From Streptomyces fodineus (lineage in GTDB: Bacteria > Actinomycetota > Actinomycetes > Streptomycetales > Streptomycetaceae): DNA of 64,000 nt. How positions within the stretch are numbered: position 1 is the first letter of the stretch; each line of letters begins with the position of its first letter. The notes under the pieces were generated by a model. The model was not told the DNA's origin and did not search any database. It saw only the letters and a list, made by a program, of their open reading frames with translations. The position numbers and the translations under genes were made by a program. Where the stretch lies: assembly GCF_001735805.1 (NCBI RefSeq), contig NZ_CP017248.1, positions 4,216,001 to 4,280,000 on the forward strand. The letters run 5' to 3'. Shown here one piece after another: positions 1 to 12,883 of this stretch.

Positions 1-279
1 CTCGGAGGCGTCGGCCGTCCGGATCTCGACGAGGTGACGGCGCGGGGTGACGTCGGCCTTGGCGAAGTGGCCCTTGAGGGGCTTGTTCACCTTGCGCGGG
101 TCGATCTCGCCGAAGGCGATCTGGACCGACTCGTAGCCGTCGACGTCGTTCGTACGCACCTGGGTGACGACGTTGGGGCCGGCCTTGACGACGGTGACCG
201 GAACAACACGGTTGTTCTCGTCCCACACCTGCGTCATGCCGAGCTTCTCGCCCAGGATGCCCTTGATCTGCTTAGCCAT
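1..279 (-). CDS. rplC: 50S ribosomal protein L3, 5' part only
   Basis: This is the N-terminal 93 residues of ribosomal protein L3, which binds 23S rRNA near the peptidyl transferase centre. The gene runs off the left edge of the window. The reading starts [19 protein letters not shown], the classical bacterial L3 start. It lies 16 bases downstream of rpsJ on the same strand, as expected for the second gene of the S10 operon. Nothing unusual is visible in the part present. Confidence 0.95.
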   Translation of the reverse strand, partial: MAKQIKGILGEKLGMTQVWDENNRVVPVTVVKAGPNVVTQVRTNDVDGYESVQIAFGEIDPRKVNKPLKGHFAKADVTPRRHLVEIRTADASE

Positions 280-295
280 TCTCAGCCCACCAGCC

Positions 296-604
296 TCAGA
301 GCTTGATCTCGATGTCGACACCGGCCGGCAGGTCGAGTCGCATCAGAGAGTCAACGGTCTTGGGGGTCGGGTCGAGGATGTCGATCAGGCGCTTGTGCGT
401 GCGCATCTCGAAGTGCTCGCGCGAGTCCTTGTACTTGTGCGGCGACTTGATGACGCAGTACACGTTCTTCTCAGTGGGCAGCGGCACCGGGCCCGCGACC
501 GACGCACCAGTGCGGGTCACCGTCTCGACGATCTTCTTCGCCGAGGAGTCGATGACCTCGTGGTCGTAGGCCTTGAGCCGGATGCGGATCTTCTGTCCCG
601 CCAT
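296..604 (-). CDS. rpsJ: 30S ribosomal protein S10
   Basis: S10 is a small-subunit protein that also binds NusB in antitermination. The 102-residue product is full length and starts [19 protein letters not shown], a near-invariant S10 signature. It is the first gene of the S10 operon and is followed by rplC. A good promoter candidate lies nearly 400 bases upstream, which implies a long untranslated leader (605 to about 988) with room for autogenous control. No other gene is seen between positions 605 and 1137. Confidence 0.97.
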   Translation of the reverse strand: MAGQKIRIRLKAYDHEVIDSSAKKIVETVTRTGASVAGPVPLPTEKNVYCVIKSPHKYKDSREHFEMRTHKRLIDILDPTPKTVDSLMRLDLPAGVDIEIKL

Positions 605-995
605 GGCTACTCAGTAGTCCTGTCTCTCTTACGCTCTGGAACCCGGCGGATTCCTTCTGCTGCCTTCGTTTCTCCGACCCACGCGGTCGGGCGTGTCGCG
701 CTTCCGCTGACATGAATGTCCCATGCTCGAACATCCCTGCGGGGGAATGCGACGGCCCTTCCGGAACCGCGGACCGGGGACCTCGGGCCCACCGGGCGCC
801 TGGCCGGTGTCGCGCTCACACTTCCCGGAAGATTCCCGTACGTCCGCCCCAGCGCTGCCGTAAGGCAGTTAAGGCGACGAGTACCGTGGGACTCGCTTCC
901 GGTCCTCCCGGCGGGAGGCGCGCAGCATCAACACTCGACCGAGCAACTCCGACAGTCTGCCATATGGGGCGGGGCAGATGCCAATCGAGCCGGAG

Positions 996-1023
996 AGAAT
1001 ACCCCGAAGGTGACGTGGGTCAA
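996..1023 (-). promoter_or_regulatory. Probable promoter of the S10 operon
   Basis: On the minus strand a -35 hexamer TTGACC (1018-1023) is separated by 16 bases from a -10 hexamer TATTCT (996-1001). Both fit the housekeeping sigma (HrdB) consensus well. Transcription would begin near 988 and leave a leader of about 385 nt before rpsJ. The assignment rests on sequence match and position only. Confidence 0.6.
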
Positions 1024-1071
1024 ACCGGCCGGGCGGCGCCCGAAGCGCCGGGGCCCGCCACCACGAGAAGA

Positions 1072-1099
1072 GGCCGCCCTGCCACACGGGCGGGCGGCC
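1072..1099 (-). terminator. Hairpin terminator after the small secreted protein gene
   Basis: GGCCGCCC at 1072-1079 pairs with GGGCGGCC at 1092-1099 around a 12-base loop. It lies about 40 bases beyond the stop codon of the gene at 1138-1437 and just upstream of the S10 promoter candidate. It could therefore insulate the two units. There is no strong T-tract, which is common for Streptomyces terminators. Confidence 0.5.
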
Positions 1100-1137
1100 C
1101 TGTACCTAGATCTTCTCCGGTACCTCAGCGGGGTATG

Positions 1138-1437
1138 TCACCAGCTGAAGTAGCCGTGGTACATCCATCCGCCGACGCCGCTGTCGACGTCGTAGACCTG
1201 GTCCCACTGGCCGTCACCGGAGACGTCCCGGTGCGCCAGACGGTCGCCGCGGTAGCAGAGTCCGAGCACCGCGCCCGAGGTGCTCGGGGTGGACCGGATG
1301 CGCACGCCATCCCCGGTGCAGTGGCCGTAGACGTCGTCGGCGTAGGCCGGCGTGGCCAGCGTCGCGCCACCGATCGCGGCGGCGACCGCGAGGCCGGTCA
1401 GCGCCATGGCGCGCTTCCCCCGTACTGCGAAGGGCAC
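1138..1437 (-). CDS. Small secreted SH3-like protein
   Basis: The product is a 99-residue exported protein of unknown role. The N-terminus is basic, followed by a hydrophobic stretch (about residues 10-29) and an Ala-Tyr-Ala signal peptidase site at residues 31-33. The mature part is about 66 residues with two cysteines that could form a disulfide. Its Trp/Tyr/Gly pattern resembles small bacterial SH3-like secreted domains (segments VRIRSTPSTSGAVLG and GWMYHGYFSW). The GTG start is chosen because AGGAGGA sits five bases upstream. It is monocistronic with its own hairpin terminator. Confidence 0.75.
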   Translation of the reverse strand: MPFAVRGKRAMALTGLAVAAAIGGATLATPAYADDVYGHCTGDGVRIRSTPSTSGAVLGLCYRGDRLAHRDVSGDGQWDQVYDVDSGVGGWMYHGYFSW

Positions 1438-1539
1438 AGTTCCTCCTGAATGAGCTATCTGAAGCTGAGTCAGATGATCTTGGTCAGCAACGAAGATAGC
1501 ATGATCATGATCTTCGAGGAGGACGGGAGAAGCCTGGTC

Positions 1540-1728
1540 CTAGCCTTCGGCGGCGTACGTGACGAAGGCGGTCCAGGTGGTGGGGGTGACGGCGAGCTGG
1601 GGGCCGTCGGTGCTCTTGGAGTCGCGGATGTGGATGGTGGTGGGGGTGGGGGCGACTTCGAGGCAGGAGCCGGGTTCGCCGCTGTCGCTGTAGCTGCTCT
1701 TGAACCAGTGGAGTTGCGCGGTGCTCAT
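1540..1728 (-). CDS. DUF397 domain protein
   Basis: The product is a 62-residue DUF397 protein, a family nearly restricted to actinomycetes and usually encoded beside an XRE regulator. The diagnostic WFKSSYS motif is at residues 8-14, and the typical C-terminal Trp/Phe segment (TTWTAFV) is present. Its start codon overlaps the stop of the upstream XRE gene as ATGA, so translation is probably coupled. In whiJ/abaA-like clusters such partners modulate the DNA-binding protein; that role here is inferred from context. Confidence 0.88.
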   Translation of the reverse strand: MSTAQLHWFKSSYSDSGEPGSCLEVAPTPTTIHIRDSKSTDGPQLAVTPTTWTAFVTYAAEG

Positions 1729-2570
1729 AATCTCCCCAGCACTTGCTCGATGAAGGCCTGCGACTCCCTCGGGGTGAGAGCCTGCGCCCGGATCATGCCA
1801 TAGCGCAGTTCAAGGATCCGGAGATCCTTGGGGCTTGAGACCGGCCGGCCGTTGAACGCACCATCGGAACGTCCAATCGCCGTGCCATCAGCGAACTTCA
1901 GGACCTGGATCGGGCCCTGCGATCCGGCATGCTCCTCCCGATCGGTCGGCATGACCTGGAGTGTGACGCGCCGCAACTGCGTTACCTCCAAGAGGTGTTC
2001 GAGCTGCCGGCGCAACACCATCTTCCCACCGTAAGGACGTTCGAGCGTCACCTGTTCCAGGACGAAGCTGAGCGTGGGGGCGGGCTCACGCTCGAATACC
2101 GCCTTGCGAGCCATGCGTGCGGCCGTCTCCCGCTCCACGACGTCCTCGGTGAGTGCGGGCTGCATCATCTCAAACAGAGTTCGCGCGTACTCCGGCGTCT
2201 GCAGCAGGCCATGGATGTTGTGGTTGCCGTACGCCAGCATCTCCACCGCCCGCCCCTCCAGCTCCGCCAGCTCGCGCACCTTCTTCGGATACCGAGCCTT
2301 CCGCATGTCCTCCATGAACGCCCTCAGATGCCCCTGCGCCTTCAGGATCTGGTCCGCCCGGTCCAGCGACTCCGGCCGCGGAATCCGTGCCCCGCGCTCG
2401 ATCTTGCGGATCATGTCCTCGCCGTAGCCCAGGGCCTCGGCCAGCTCGGACACGCTCATTCCGGCCGCCTCCCGGCAGACCTTGAGCAGGCGCCCCACGG
2501 CCTGCACCACCGGCTCGATCTCGTCGCCCGGCTCGACGTCCCAGCCCGCCTCGTCCACACCGTCGCCCAT
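1725..2570 (-). CDS. XRE-family regulator, WhiJ-like (HTH plus DUF5753)
   Basis: The 281-residue product has an N-terminal XRE helix-turn-helix (about residues 20-75, with SVSELAEALGYGEDMIRKIE). It continues into the DUF5753 sensor-like domain typical of Streptomyces WhiJ-type regulators (LLQTPEYAR about one third in; LEQVTLERPYGG later). The ATG at 2570 is chosen because AGGAGGAG lies just upstream. The frame stays open further upstream, but that would overlap the divergent ATPase gene. It is coupled to the DUF397 gene and divergent from an anti-sigma-like ATPase; such trios act in developmental and antibiotic control in S. coelicolor. Confidence 0.9.
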   Translation of the reverse strand: MGDGVDEAGWDVEPGDEIEPVVQAVGRLLKVCREAAGMSVSELAEALGYGEDMIRKIERGARIPRPESLDRADQILKAQGHLRAFMEDMRKARYPKKVRELAELEGRAVEMLAYGNHNIHGLLQTPEYARTLFEMMQPALTEDVVERETAARMARKAVFEREPAPTLSFVLEQVTLERPYGGKMVLRRQLEHLLEVTQLRRVTLQVMPTDREEHAGSQGPIQVLKFADGTAIGRSDGAFNGRPVSSPKDLRILELRYGMIRAQALTPRESQAFIEQVLGRL

Positions 2571-2610
2571 GGCTCCTCCTCCGACGCGCACCTGTGCCCC
2601 GTACAACGCC

Positions 2611-2635
2611 CGAGACAGGCGAGACAGCCGAGACA
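2611..2635. repeat. Three CGAGACA iterons in the divergent regulator promoter
   Basis: CGAGACA occurs at 2611-2617, 2620-2626 and 2629-2635, exactly 9 bp apart, with a degenerate fourth copy (GGGACAG) about 10 bp further on. The array sits in the 138-bp gap between the XRE gene and the ATPase gene. It is a candidate binding site for the XRE regulator; function is inferred from position. Confidence 0.45.
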
Positions 2636-2708
2636 AAGCCGGGACAGTCACCCTACGTAAAGGCGTTGTCACCTTCCTATGGAAGCAGGCTCCGCCACGC
2701 TGAGTGAC

Positions 2709-3143
2709 ATGAATCAAGAAACCGCCGAAACCGCCGAGCCCCCGGCCGAACTCACCGGTCTCATCCCCGACTTCACGGTCCTGCTGTCCCCCACGCGTCG
2801 CGGCGCCCGCCTCGCCCGGCTCCTCGCCACCGAGCAACTGCGCACCTGGGGGCTCCCGTTGGATCCGGCGGCGCACATCGTGGCCGAGCTGGCGGCCAAC
2901 GCCGCGACCCATGGCCGGGTGGCCGGACGGAACTTCCGGCTCACGCTCTACGTCGTCGGCGCCACACTTCGTATCGAGGTCACGGACACGCGCGGTGACC
3001 GCCTGCCCCGGATCCAACTCCCGGATACCGAGGGCGAGTCGGGCCGAGGGCTGGTCGTCGTGGACGCGTTGGCCGACCGCTGGGGTGTCTCGACGGGCCG
3101 GGCTCCGCGCAAGACCGTATGGGCCGAGATCACCGTGCCGTAG
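2709..3143 (+). CDS. ATP-binding protein, anti-sigma/GHKL ATPase-like
   Basis: The product is a 144-residue single-domain HATPase_c_2 protein of the SpoIIAB/RsbW-like family. The N-box is visible as AELAANAATHG near residues 60-70. The G-box region GESGRGLVVVDALADRWGV lies near residues 105-123. Such proteins may bind ATP and sequester sigma factors or partners. It is divergent from the WhiJ-like XRE/DUF397 pair, a very common Streptomyces arrangement. The start is uncertain: neither the ATG at 2709 nor an in-frame ATG at 2679 has a clear ribosome-binding site. Confidence 0.85.
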   Translation: MNQETAETAEPPAELTGLIPDFTVLLSPTRRGARLARLLATEQLRTWGLPLDPAAHIVAELAANAATHGRVAGRNFRLTLYVVGATLRIEVTDTRGDRLPRIQLPDTEGESGRGLVVVDALADRWGVSTGRAPRKTVWAEITVP

Positions 3144-3179
3144 CGGACTTCGCCTCTGTCCGACCCCGTGTGCGGCCCC

Positions 3180-3824
3180 TCACCGAGGCGGCGGCCCCCA
3201 CTGTGGTGGCGGGGCCAGCGCGGTGGCCAGCCGGTGGCGGTGGCGGGTGCGTCGGACGGCGGTGACGATGACGATGCTCACGGTTGCGGCGACCGCGGCG
3301 AGGAAGCAGCCGATCGCCGCGGCGATGCCGCCGATCGTGGCCCCCACCTGGGGTTTGTCTCCCAGCGCGAACTCCGCCGGGCGCTCCGAGGTGCAGGTGA
3401 GCGTGTAGTCGCCGCTGCTTACGGGCTTCACCTCGAAGACGCGGTCCCAGCTGCGGGACCCGAGGGTGATGCGGAAGCTGCTGGTCGGCTGGGTGATCGA
3501 ACCCGGTGGCAGCGCCGGGATCCGGCAGTCGACCTGACCCTGCCCGGACTGGGAGACGTAGATCGCCTTGGTCTTCCCCTGGACGAAGGCGAACGTCCGC
3601 GAGTCGCCGCTGGAGAAGCTGCGGGCGGTGTCGATCGAGTCCACCGTGTTCTGCACCGTGACCACGATGACGGCGATGCCCACACCGGCCAGTACGAGCC
3701 CCAGCAGCGCGGCCACCAGGTACCAGACGCGCCGAGGCCGCAGGTCCTTCGCCGGGATGCTCGCCGGCGGAGGCGGCGGGCCGCCGTACGGTGGTCCCCA
3801 CGGATATGGATTCTGTATCGCCAC
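3180..3824 (-). CDS. Two-TM membrane protein with Pro-rich N-terminus
   Basis: The 214-residue protein of unknown function starts with a proline/glycine-rich cytoplasmic tail (about residues 5-22). A transmembrane helix follows near residues 34-57 ([20 protein letters not shown]). An extracytoplasmic domain of about 100 residues with two cysteines comes next, then a second transmembrane helix (about 165-190) and a short basic tail. It lies downstream of tuf on the same strand, separated by a strong terminator, and converges on the ATPase gene. No family is recognised with confidence. Confidence 0.75.
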   Translation of the reverse strand: MAIQNPYPWGPPYGGPPPPPASIPAKDLRPRRVWYLVAALLGLVLAGVGIAVIVVTVQNTVDSIDTARSFSSGDSRTFAFVQGKTKAIYVSQSGQGQVDCRIPALPPGSITQPTSSFRITLGSRSWDRVFEVKPVSSGDYTLTCTSERPAEFALGDKPQVGATIGGIAAAIGCFLAAVAATVSIVIVTAVRRTRHRHRLATALAPPPQWGPPPR

Positions 3825-3863
3825 GAGGGCGCATCGTACGGCAACCGCCGGGGAGTACGACGA

Positions 3864-3897
3864 AGAGGCCCGTACGACCGAAGTCGTACGGGCCTCT
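3864..3897 (-). terminator. Intrinsic terminator of tuf
   Basis: A perfect 15-bp stem (3864-3878 with 3883-3897, built around GGCCCGTACGAC) encloses a 4-base loop. It is about 50 bases downstream of the tuf stop codon and ends the str operon. Confidence 0.85.
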
Positions 3898-3945
3898 CCT
3901 CAGGTCAGAGACCTTCAGGTCAGGCGACCCTCAAGCAAGCGGAAC

Positions 3946-5139
<1,194 letters not shown>

Positions 5140-5217
5140 TGGGGTCCTCCTGTGGAGTGGTTCTGTACGCCTTACTTCATCGGCGCCAGGTGATCTTTGC
5201 TGGGAAGCCCGGAACCC

Positions 5218-5250
5218 GGGGCATTCATCCGGGATTGCGGCTGAATGCCC
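5218..5250 (-). promoter_or_regulatory. Inverted repeat in the fusA-tuf intergenic region
   Basis: GGGCATTCA (5218-5226) and TGAATGCCC (5242-5250) form a 9-bp stem with a 15-base loop. It lies in the 155-bp spacer where tuf is expected to have extra transcription control. It could be an mRNA processing or pausing hairpin. There is also a TTGACT hexamer at 5265-5270 on the minus strand, but no convincing -10 partner. Confidence 0.4.
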
Positions 5251-5294
5251 CTTGAGGCTCCGGAGTCAAGCCTAAAGCGTGTGAACGCGGTGCG

Positions 5295-7421
5295 TTACTC
5301 GCCCTTGGCCTTCGCGATGATCTCCTCGGCGACGTTCCGCGGAACCTCGGCGTAGGAGTCGAACTGCATCGAGTAGCTTGCGCGACCCGACGTCTTGCTG
5401 CGGAGGTCGCCGACGTAGCCGAACATCTCCGACAGGGGCACGAGGCCCTTCACGACGCGGGCACCAGCCCGCTCCTCCATGGCCTGGATCTGGCCACGGC
5501 GGGAGTTGATGTCGCCGATGACCTCGCCCATGTAGTCCTCGGGCGTGGTGACCTCGACGGCCATCATCGGCTCGAGCAGCACGGGGCTGGCCTTGCGCGC
5601 GGCCTCCTTGAAGGCCTGCGAACCGGCGATCTTGAAGGCGAGCTCGGAGGAGTCGACCTCGTGGTAGGCGCCGTCGTGGAGGATGACGCGCACGCCGGTC
5701 ATCTCGTAACCGGCGAGGATGCCGAACTGCATGGCCTCCTGCGCACCGGCGTCGACCGAAGGGATGTACTCCTTCGGGATACGACCACCGGTCACCTTGT
5801 TCACGAACTCGTACGAGGTGTCGCCACCCTCGAGCGGCTCGATGCCGATCTGCACCTTCGCGAACTGACCGGTACCACCGGTCTGCTTCTTGTGGGTGTA
5901 GTCGACGCGCTCGACGGCCTTGCGGATCGTCTCGCGGTACGCCACCTGCGGCTTGCCGACGTTGGCCTCGACCTTGAACTCACGGCGCATACGGTCGACC
6001 AGCACCTCGAGGTGCAGCTCGCCCATACCACCGATGATGGTCTGGCCGGTCTCCTCGTCCGAGTGGACCTGGAAGGACGGGTCCTCCTCGGCCAGGCGCT
6101 GGATCGCGACGCCGAGCTTCTCCTGGTCGCCCTTCGACTTGGGCTCGATGGCGACCTGGATGACCGGCGCCGGGAAGTCCATGGACTCCAGGATGACCGG
6201 GTTCTTGTCGTCGGACAGCGTCTCACCGGTGGTGGTCTGCTTCAGGCCCATGACGGCGACGATGTCGCCGGCGCCCACCGACTCGATCTCCTCACGCTTG
6301 TTGGCGTGCATGCGGTAGATCTTGCCGATGCGCTCCTTCTTGCCCTTGACGGAGTTCAGCACGGCGGTGCCGGACTCCAGGCGGCCGGAGTACACGCGGA
6401 CGAAGGTGAGCTTGCCGAGGTGCGGGTCGCTCATGATCTTGAACGCCAGCGCGGACAGCGGCTCGTCGTCGGACGGCTTGCGCTTGACGACCTCCTCCGG
6501 GTTGTTGACCGCGTGGCCCTCGATGGCCTCGATGTCAACCGGGGAAGGCAGGTAGCGCACGACCGCGTCGAGCAGGGGCTGAACACCCTTGTTCTTGAAC
6601 GCGGTGCCGCAGAACACCGGGGTCACCGTGGTGCCGGTGCCCTTGCCGGAGGCGATGGTGATACGACGGATCGCCGCGTAGAGCTGCTCCTCGGTGGGCT
6701 CCTCGCCCTCCAGGTACAGCTCCATCAGCTGCTCGTCGTTCTCGGCGACGGCCTCGAGGAGCTTGCCGCGCCATTCCTCGGCCGCCTCGGTGTGCGTGGC
6801 CGGGATGTCGACGACGTCGTACATCTCGCCCTTGGTGGCCTCGGCGGACCACACGAGCGCCTTCATGCGGACCAGGTCCACGACGCCCTTGAAGTCGGCC
6901 TCGGCACCGATCGGGAGCTGCATGACGATCGGCTGAGCGCCCAGGCGGTCGGTGATCATGTCGACGCAGCGGTGGAACTCGGCACCCGTCCGGTCGAGCT
7001 TGTTGACGAAGCAGATACGCGGAACGCCGTAGCGGTCCGCCTGACGCCACACCGTCTCGGACTGGGGCTCAACGCCGGCGACGCCGTCGAACACCGTCAC
7101 GGCACCGTCGAGCACGCGCAGGGAGCGCTCCACCTCGACGGTGAAGTCGACGTGGCCCGGGGTGTCGATGATGTTGATGGTGTGATCGACGTTCTCCAGC
7201 GGCCAGTGACAGGTGGTGGCAGCAGAGGTGATCGTGATGCCACGCTCCTGCTCCTGCTCCATCCAGTCCATGGTGGCAGCGCCGTCGTGGACCTCACCGA
7301 TCTTGTAAGACACACCGGTGTAGAACAGGATCCGCTCGGTGGTGGTCGTCTTGCCCGCGTCGATGTGGGCCATGATGCCGATGTTGCGCACCTTGGCCAG
7401 GTCAAGTGAAGTGGTAGCCAT
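5295..7421 (-). CDS. fusA: Translation elongation factor EF-G
   Basis: EF-G is the translocation GTPase. The 708-residue product is of normal length with P-loop [23 protein letters not shown] and NKLDR in the G domain. Domains II-V follow, including [14 protein letters not shown] and the C-terminal [12 protein letters not shown]. It sits 39 bases after rpsG and before tuf in the classical str operon order. Nothing anomalous is seen. Confidence 0.98.
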   Translation of the reverse strand: MATTSLDLAKVRNIGIMAHIDAGKTTTTERILFYTGVSYKIGEVHDGAATMDWMEQEQERGITITSAATTCHWPLENVDHTINIIDTPGHVDFTVEVERSLRVLDGAVTVFDGVAGVEPQSETVWRQADRYGVPRICFVNKLDRTGAEFHRCVDMITDRLGAQPIVMQLPIGAEADFKGVVDLVRMKALVWSAEATKGEMYDVVDIPATHTEAAEEWRGKLLEAVAENDEQLMELYLEGEEPTEEQLYAAIRRITIASGKGTGTTVTPVFCGTAFKNKGVQPLLDAVVRYLPSPVDIEAIEGHAVNNPEEVVKRKPSDDEPLSALAFKIMSDPHLGKLTFVRVYSGRLESGTAVLNSVKGKKERIGKIYRMHANKREEIESVGAGDIVAVMGLKQTTTGETLSDDKNPVILESMDFPAPVIQVAIEPKSKGDQEKLGVAIQRLAEEDPSFQVHSDEETGQTIIGGMGELHLEVLVDRMRREFKVEANVGKPQVAYRETIRKAVERVDYTHKKQTGGTGQFAKVQIGIEPLEGGDTSYEFVNKVTGGRIPKEYIPSVDAGAQEAMQFGILAGYEMTGVRVILHDGAYHEVDSSELAFKIAGSQAFKEAARKASPVLLEPMMAVEVTTPEDYMGEVIGDINSRRGQIQAMEERAGARVVKGLVPLSEMFGYVGDLRSKTSGRASYSMQFDSYAEVPRNVAEEIIAKAKGE

Positions 7422-7460
7422 AAGGCTTCAGTCTTCTCTCGGTCTCGATGTGGGTAGCGA

Positions 7461-7931
7461 CTACCAGCGGTAGTGCGCGAAGGCCTTGTTGGACTCGGCC
7501 ATCTTGTGGGTGTCCTCGCGCTTCTTCACGGCCGCACCGAGGCCGTTGGAGGCGTCGAGAAGCTCGTTGAGGAGACGCTCGGTCATGGTCTTCTCGCGAC
7601 GGGCGCGGGAGTAACCGACCAGCCAGCGCAGCGCCAGGGTGTTGGCACGGCCGGGCTTGACCTCGACCGGGACCTGGTAGGTGGCGCCACCGACACGGCG
7701 GGACTTGACCTCGAGGGTCGGCTTGATGTTCTCAAGAGCGCGCTTGAGCGTGATGACCGGGTCGTTGCCGGTCTTCTCGCGCAGGCCCTCCATGGCGCCG
7801 TAGACGATGCGCTCGGCGGTGGAGCGCTTGCCGTTCAGCAGCACCTTGTTGATGAGCGACGTGACCAGAGGAGAACCGTAGACCGGGTCGATGATGACCG
7901 GGCGCTTCGGGGCGGGGCCCTTACGAGGCAT
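7461..7931 (-). CDS. rpsG: 30S ribosomal protein S7
   Basis: S7 nucleates assembly of the small-subunit head. The product is 156 residues, starts [20 protein letters not shown] and ends in the standard [12 protein letters not shown]. It starts only two bases after rpsL, so the two are probably translationally coupled. Confidence 0.98.
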   Translation of the reverse strand: MPRKGPAPKRPVIIDPVYGSPLVTSLINKVLLNGKRSTAERIVYGAMEGLREKTGNDPVITLKRALENIKPTLEVKSRRVGGATYQVPVEVKPGRANTLALRWLVGYSRARREKTMTERLLNELLDASNGLGAAVKKREDTHKMAESNKAFAHYRW

Positions 7932-7933
7932 TC

Positions 7934-8305
7934 TTACTTCTCCTTCTTGGCGCCGTAGCGGGAACGGGCCTGCTTGCGGTTCTTGACACCCTGGGTGTCG
8001 AGGGAGCCACGGATGATCTTGTAGCGAACACCCGGCAGGTCCTTCACACGGCCGCCGCGCACGAGCACGATGGAGTGCTCCTGCAGGTTGTGTCCCTCAC
8101 CCGGAATGTAAGCGGTGACCTCGATGCCGCTGGTCAGACGCACACGCGCGACCTTACGCAGGGCCGAGTTCGGCTTCTTCGGGGTGGTCGTGAACACACG
8201 CGTGCAGACGCCACGACGCTGAGGGGAACCCTCGAGTGCGGGCGTCTTGTTCTTCTCGACCTTGTCCTGCCGGCCCTTACGGACCAGCTGCTGGATCGTA
8301 GGCAC
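7934..8305 (-). CDS. rpsL: 30S ribosomal protein S12
   Basis: S12 is the decoding-site protein, 123 residues, first gene of the str operon. The GTG start at 8305 is chosen because the protein then begins [13 protein letters not shown], the family start, with GGAGAAG just upstream; the open frame extends further without protein-like sequence. Lys43 (in [13 protein letters not shown]) and Lys88 (in [12 protein letters not shown]) are the wild-type residues. The classic streptomycin-resistance substitutions are therefore absent. Confidence 0.98.
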   Translation of the reverse strand: MPTIQQLVRKGRQDKVEKNKTPALEGSPQRRGVCTRVFTTTPKKPNSALRKVARVRLTSGIEVTAYIPGEGHNLQEHSIVLVRGGRVKDLPGVRYKIIRGSLDTQGVKNRKQARSRYGAKKEK

Positions 8306-8500
8306 TACTTCTCCGGTTTCTGTGTGCCGATGGGTACAGCTAACCTGGAACATCGCCGACCCACGCGGTCGGGTGTGTCGAATCCGGGCGGACTCCCGCC
8401 GCAAGGCGAAAACAGCACAGATTACGGTGGCCGCTCGCGGCTCGCCATGCGGTCTGAAGGCACGCACACGAGCCAGGGCACACCCCAGGCACAAGGTCTG

Positions 8501-8529
8501 AGCGTACCTACCTCATTCGCTGTGGTCAA
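8501..8529 (-). promoter_or_regulatory. Promoter of the str operon
   Basis: On the minus strand TTGACC (8524-8529) and TACGCT (8501-8506) are separated by exactly 17 bp. This is an excellent match to the vegetative sigma consensus, placed about 200 bp upstream of rpsL. The leader (8306 to about 8494) holds no gene. Confidence 0.75.
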
Positions 8530-8586
8530 AACAAATGGGCCCCGGCGGCCTCGGCTCGCGAGTGATGTCAAGCCCCGGTACGCTAC

Positions 8587-8829
8587 GTGATCTTCGAATC
8601 GACGATCCGGGCCGCTGAGCATGCGCTCGCCCGGCTGGAGAAAGAGACTCGGCCGGCTCGCCTGGCGGCTGTTGCGGCGGCTCGATCGGCGCACGCGTGG
8701 CACGGCCATCGCACGGCCCTCGGCAGCCCGCCCGGCAGGCAATCCCTGCTCGCACGCCTGCCGGACTCCCACGCGGCCGTCAGCACCTGCCTCCACCGCC
8801 TCCGGGCCCGGCCGGCGTACGGGCCCTGA
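8587..8829 (+). CDS. Doubtful small ORF between rpsL and rpoC
   Basis: An 80-codon frame starts at a GTG on the strand opposite its neighbours. It has strongly GC-biased third codon positions, an Ala/Arg-rich helical start (ESTIRAAEHALARLEKETR) and no recognisable domain. No ribosome-binding site is obvious. It ends just before a hairpin that could terminate both this gene and rpoC. It may be a real hypothetical protein or a chance frame. Confidence 0.35.
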   Translation: MIFESTIRAAEHALARLEKETRPARLAAVAAARSAHAWHGHRTALGSPPGRQSLLARLPDSHAAVSTCLHRLRARPAYGP

Positions 8830-8836
8830 CACGCCG

Positions 8837-8871
8837 AAGGGCGGCCACCCCGAAACGGAGTGGCCGCCCTT
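8837..8871. terminator. Terminator downstream of rpoC, possibly bidirectional
   Basis: AAGGGCGGCCAC (8837-8848) and GTGGCCGCCCTT (8860-8871) form a perfect 12-bp stem with an 11-base loop. It is 13 bases beyond the rpoC stop. Confidence 0.85.
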
Positions 8872-8883
8872 CATGCTGCTCGC

Positions 8884-12783
<3,900 letters not shown>

Positions 12784-12846
12784 TATGCGTCAATCCCTCT
12801 CAGGGTCGAAAGTCTTTGGTCTGAAACGGGGGCCTGGGGGTCGGCG

Positions 12847-12870
12847 GGGGCCTCACGGTGGTGAGGCCCC
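12847..12870 (-). promoter_or_regulatory. rpoB-rpoC intercistronic hairpin
   Basis: GGGGCCTCAC (12847-12856) pairs perfectly with GTGAGGCCCC (12861-12870) around a 4-base loop, between the rpoB stop and rpoC start. It may act as an mRNA processing or stability element, since rpoC must be transcribed through it. Confidence 0.55.
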
Positions 12871-12883
12871 TGCCGGACTCCCG

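Noticed and set aside
7934-8305. Streptomycin-resistance mutation in rpsL
   Set aside because: Lys43 and Lys88 are both wild type.
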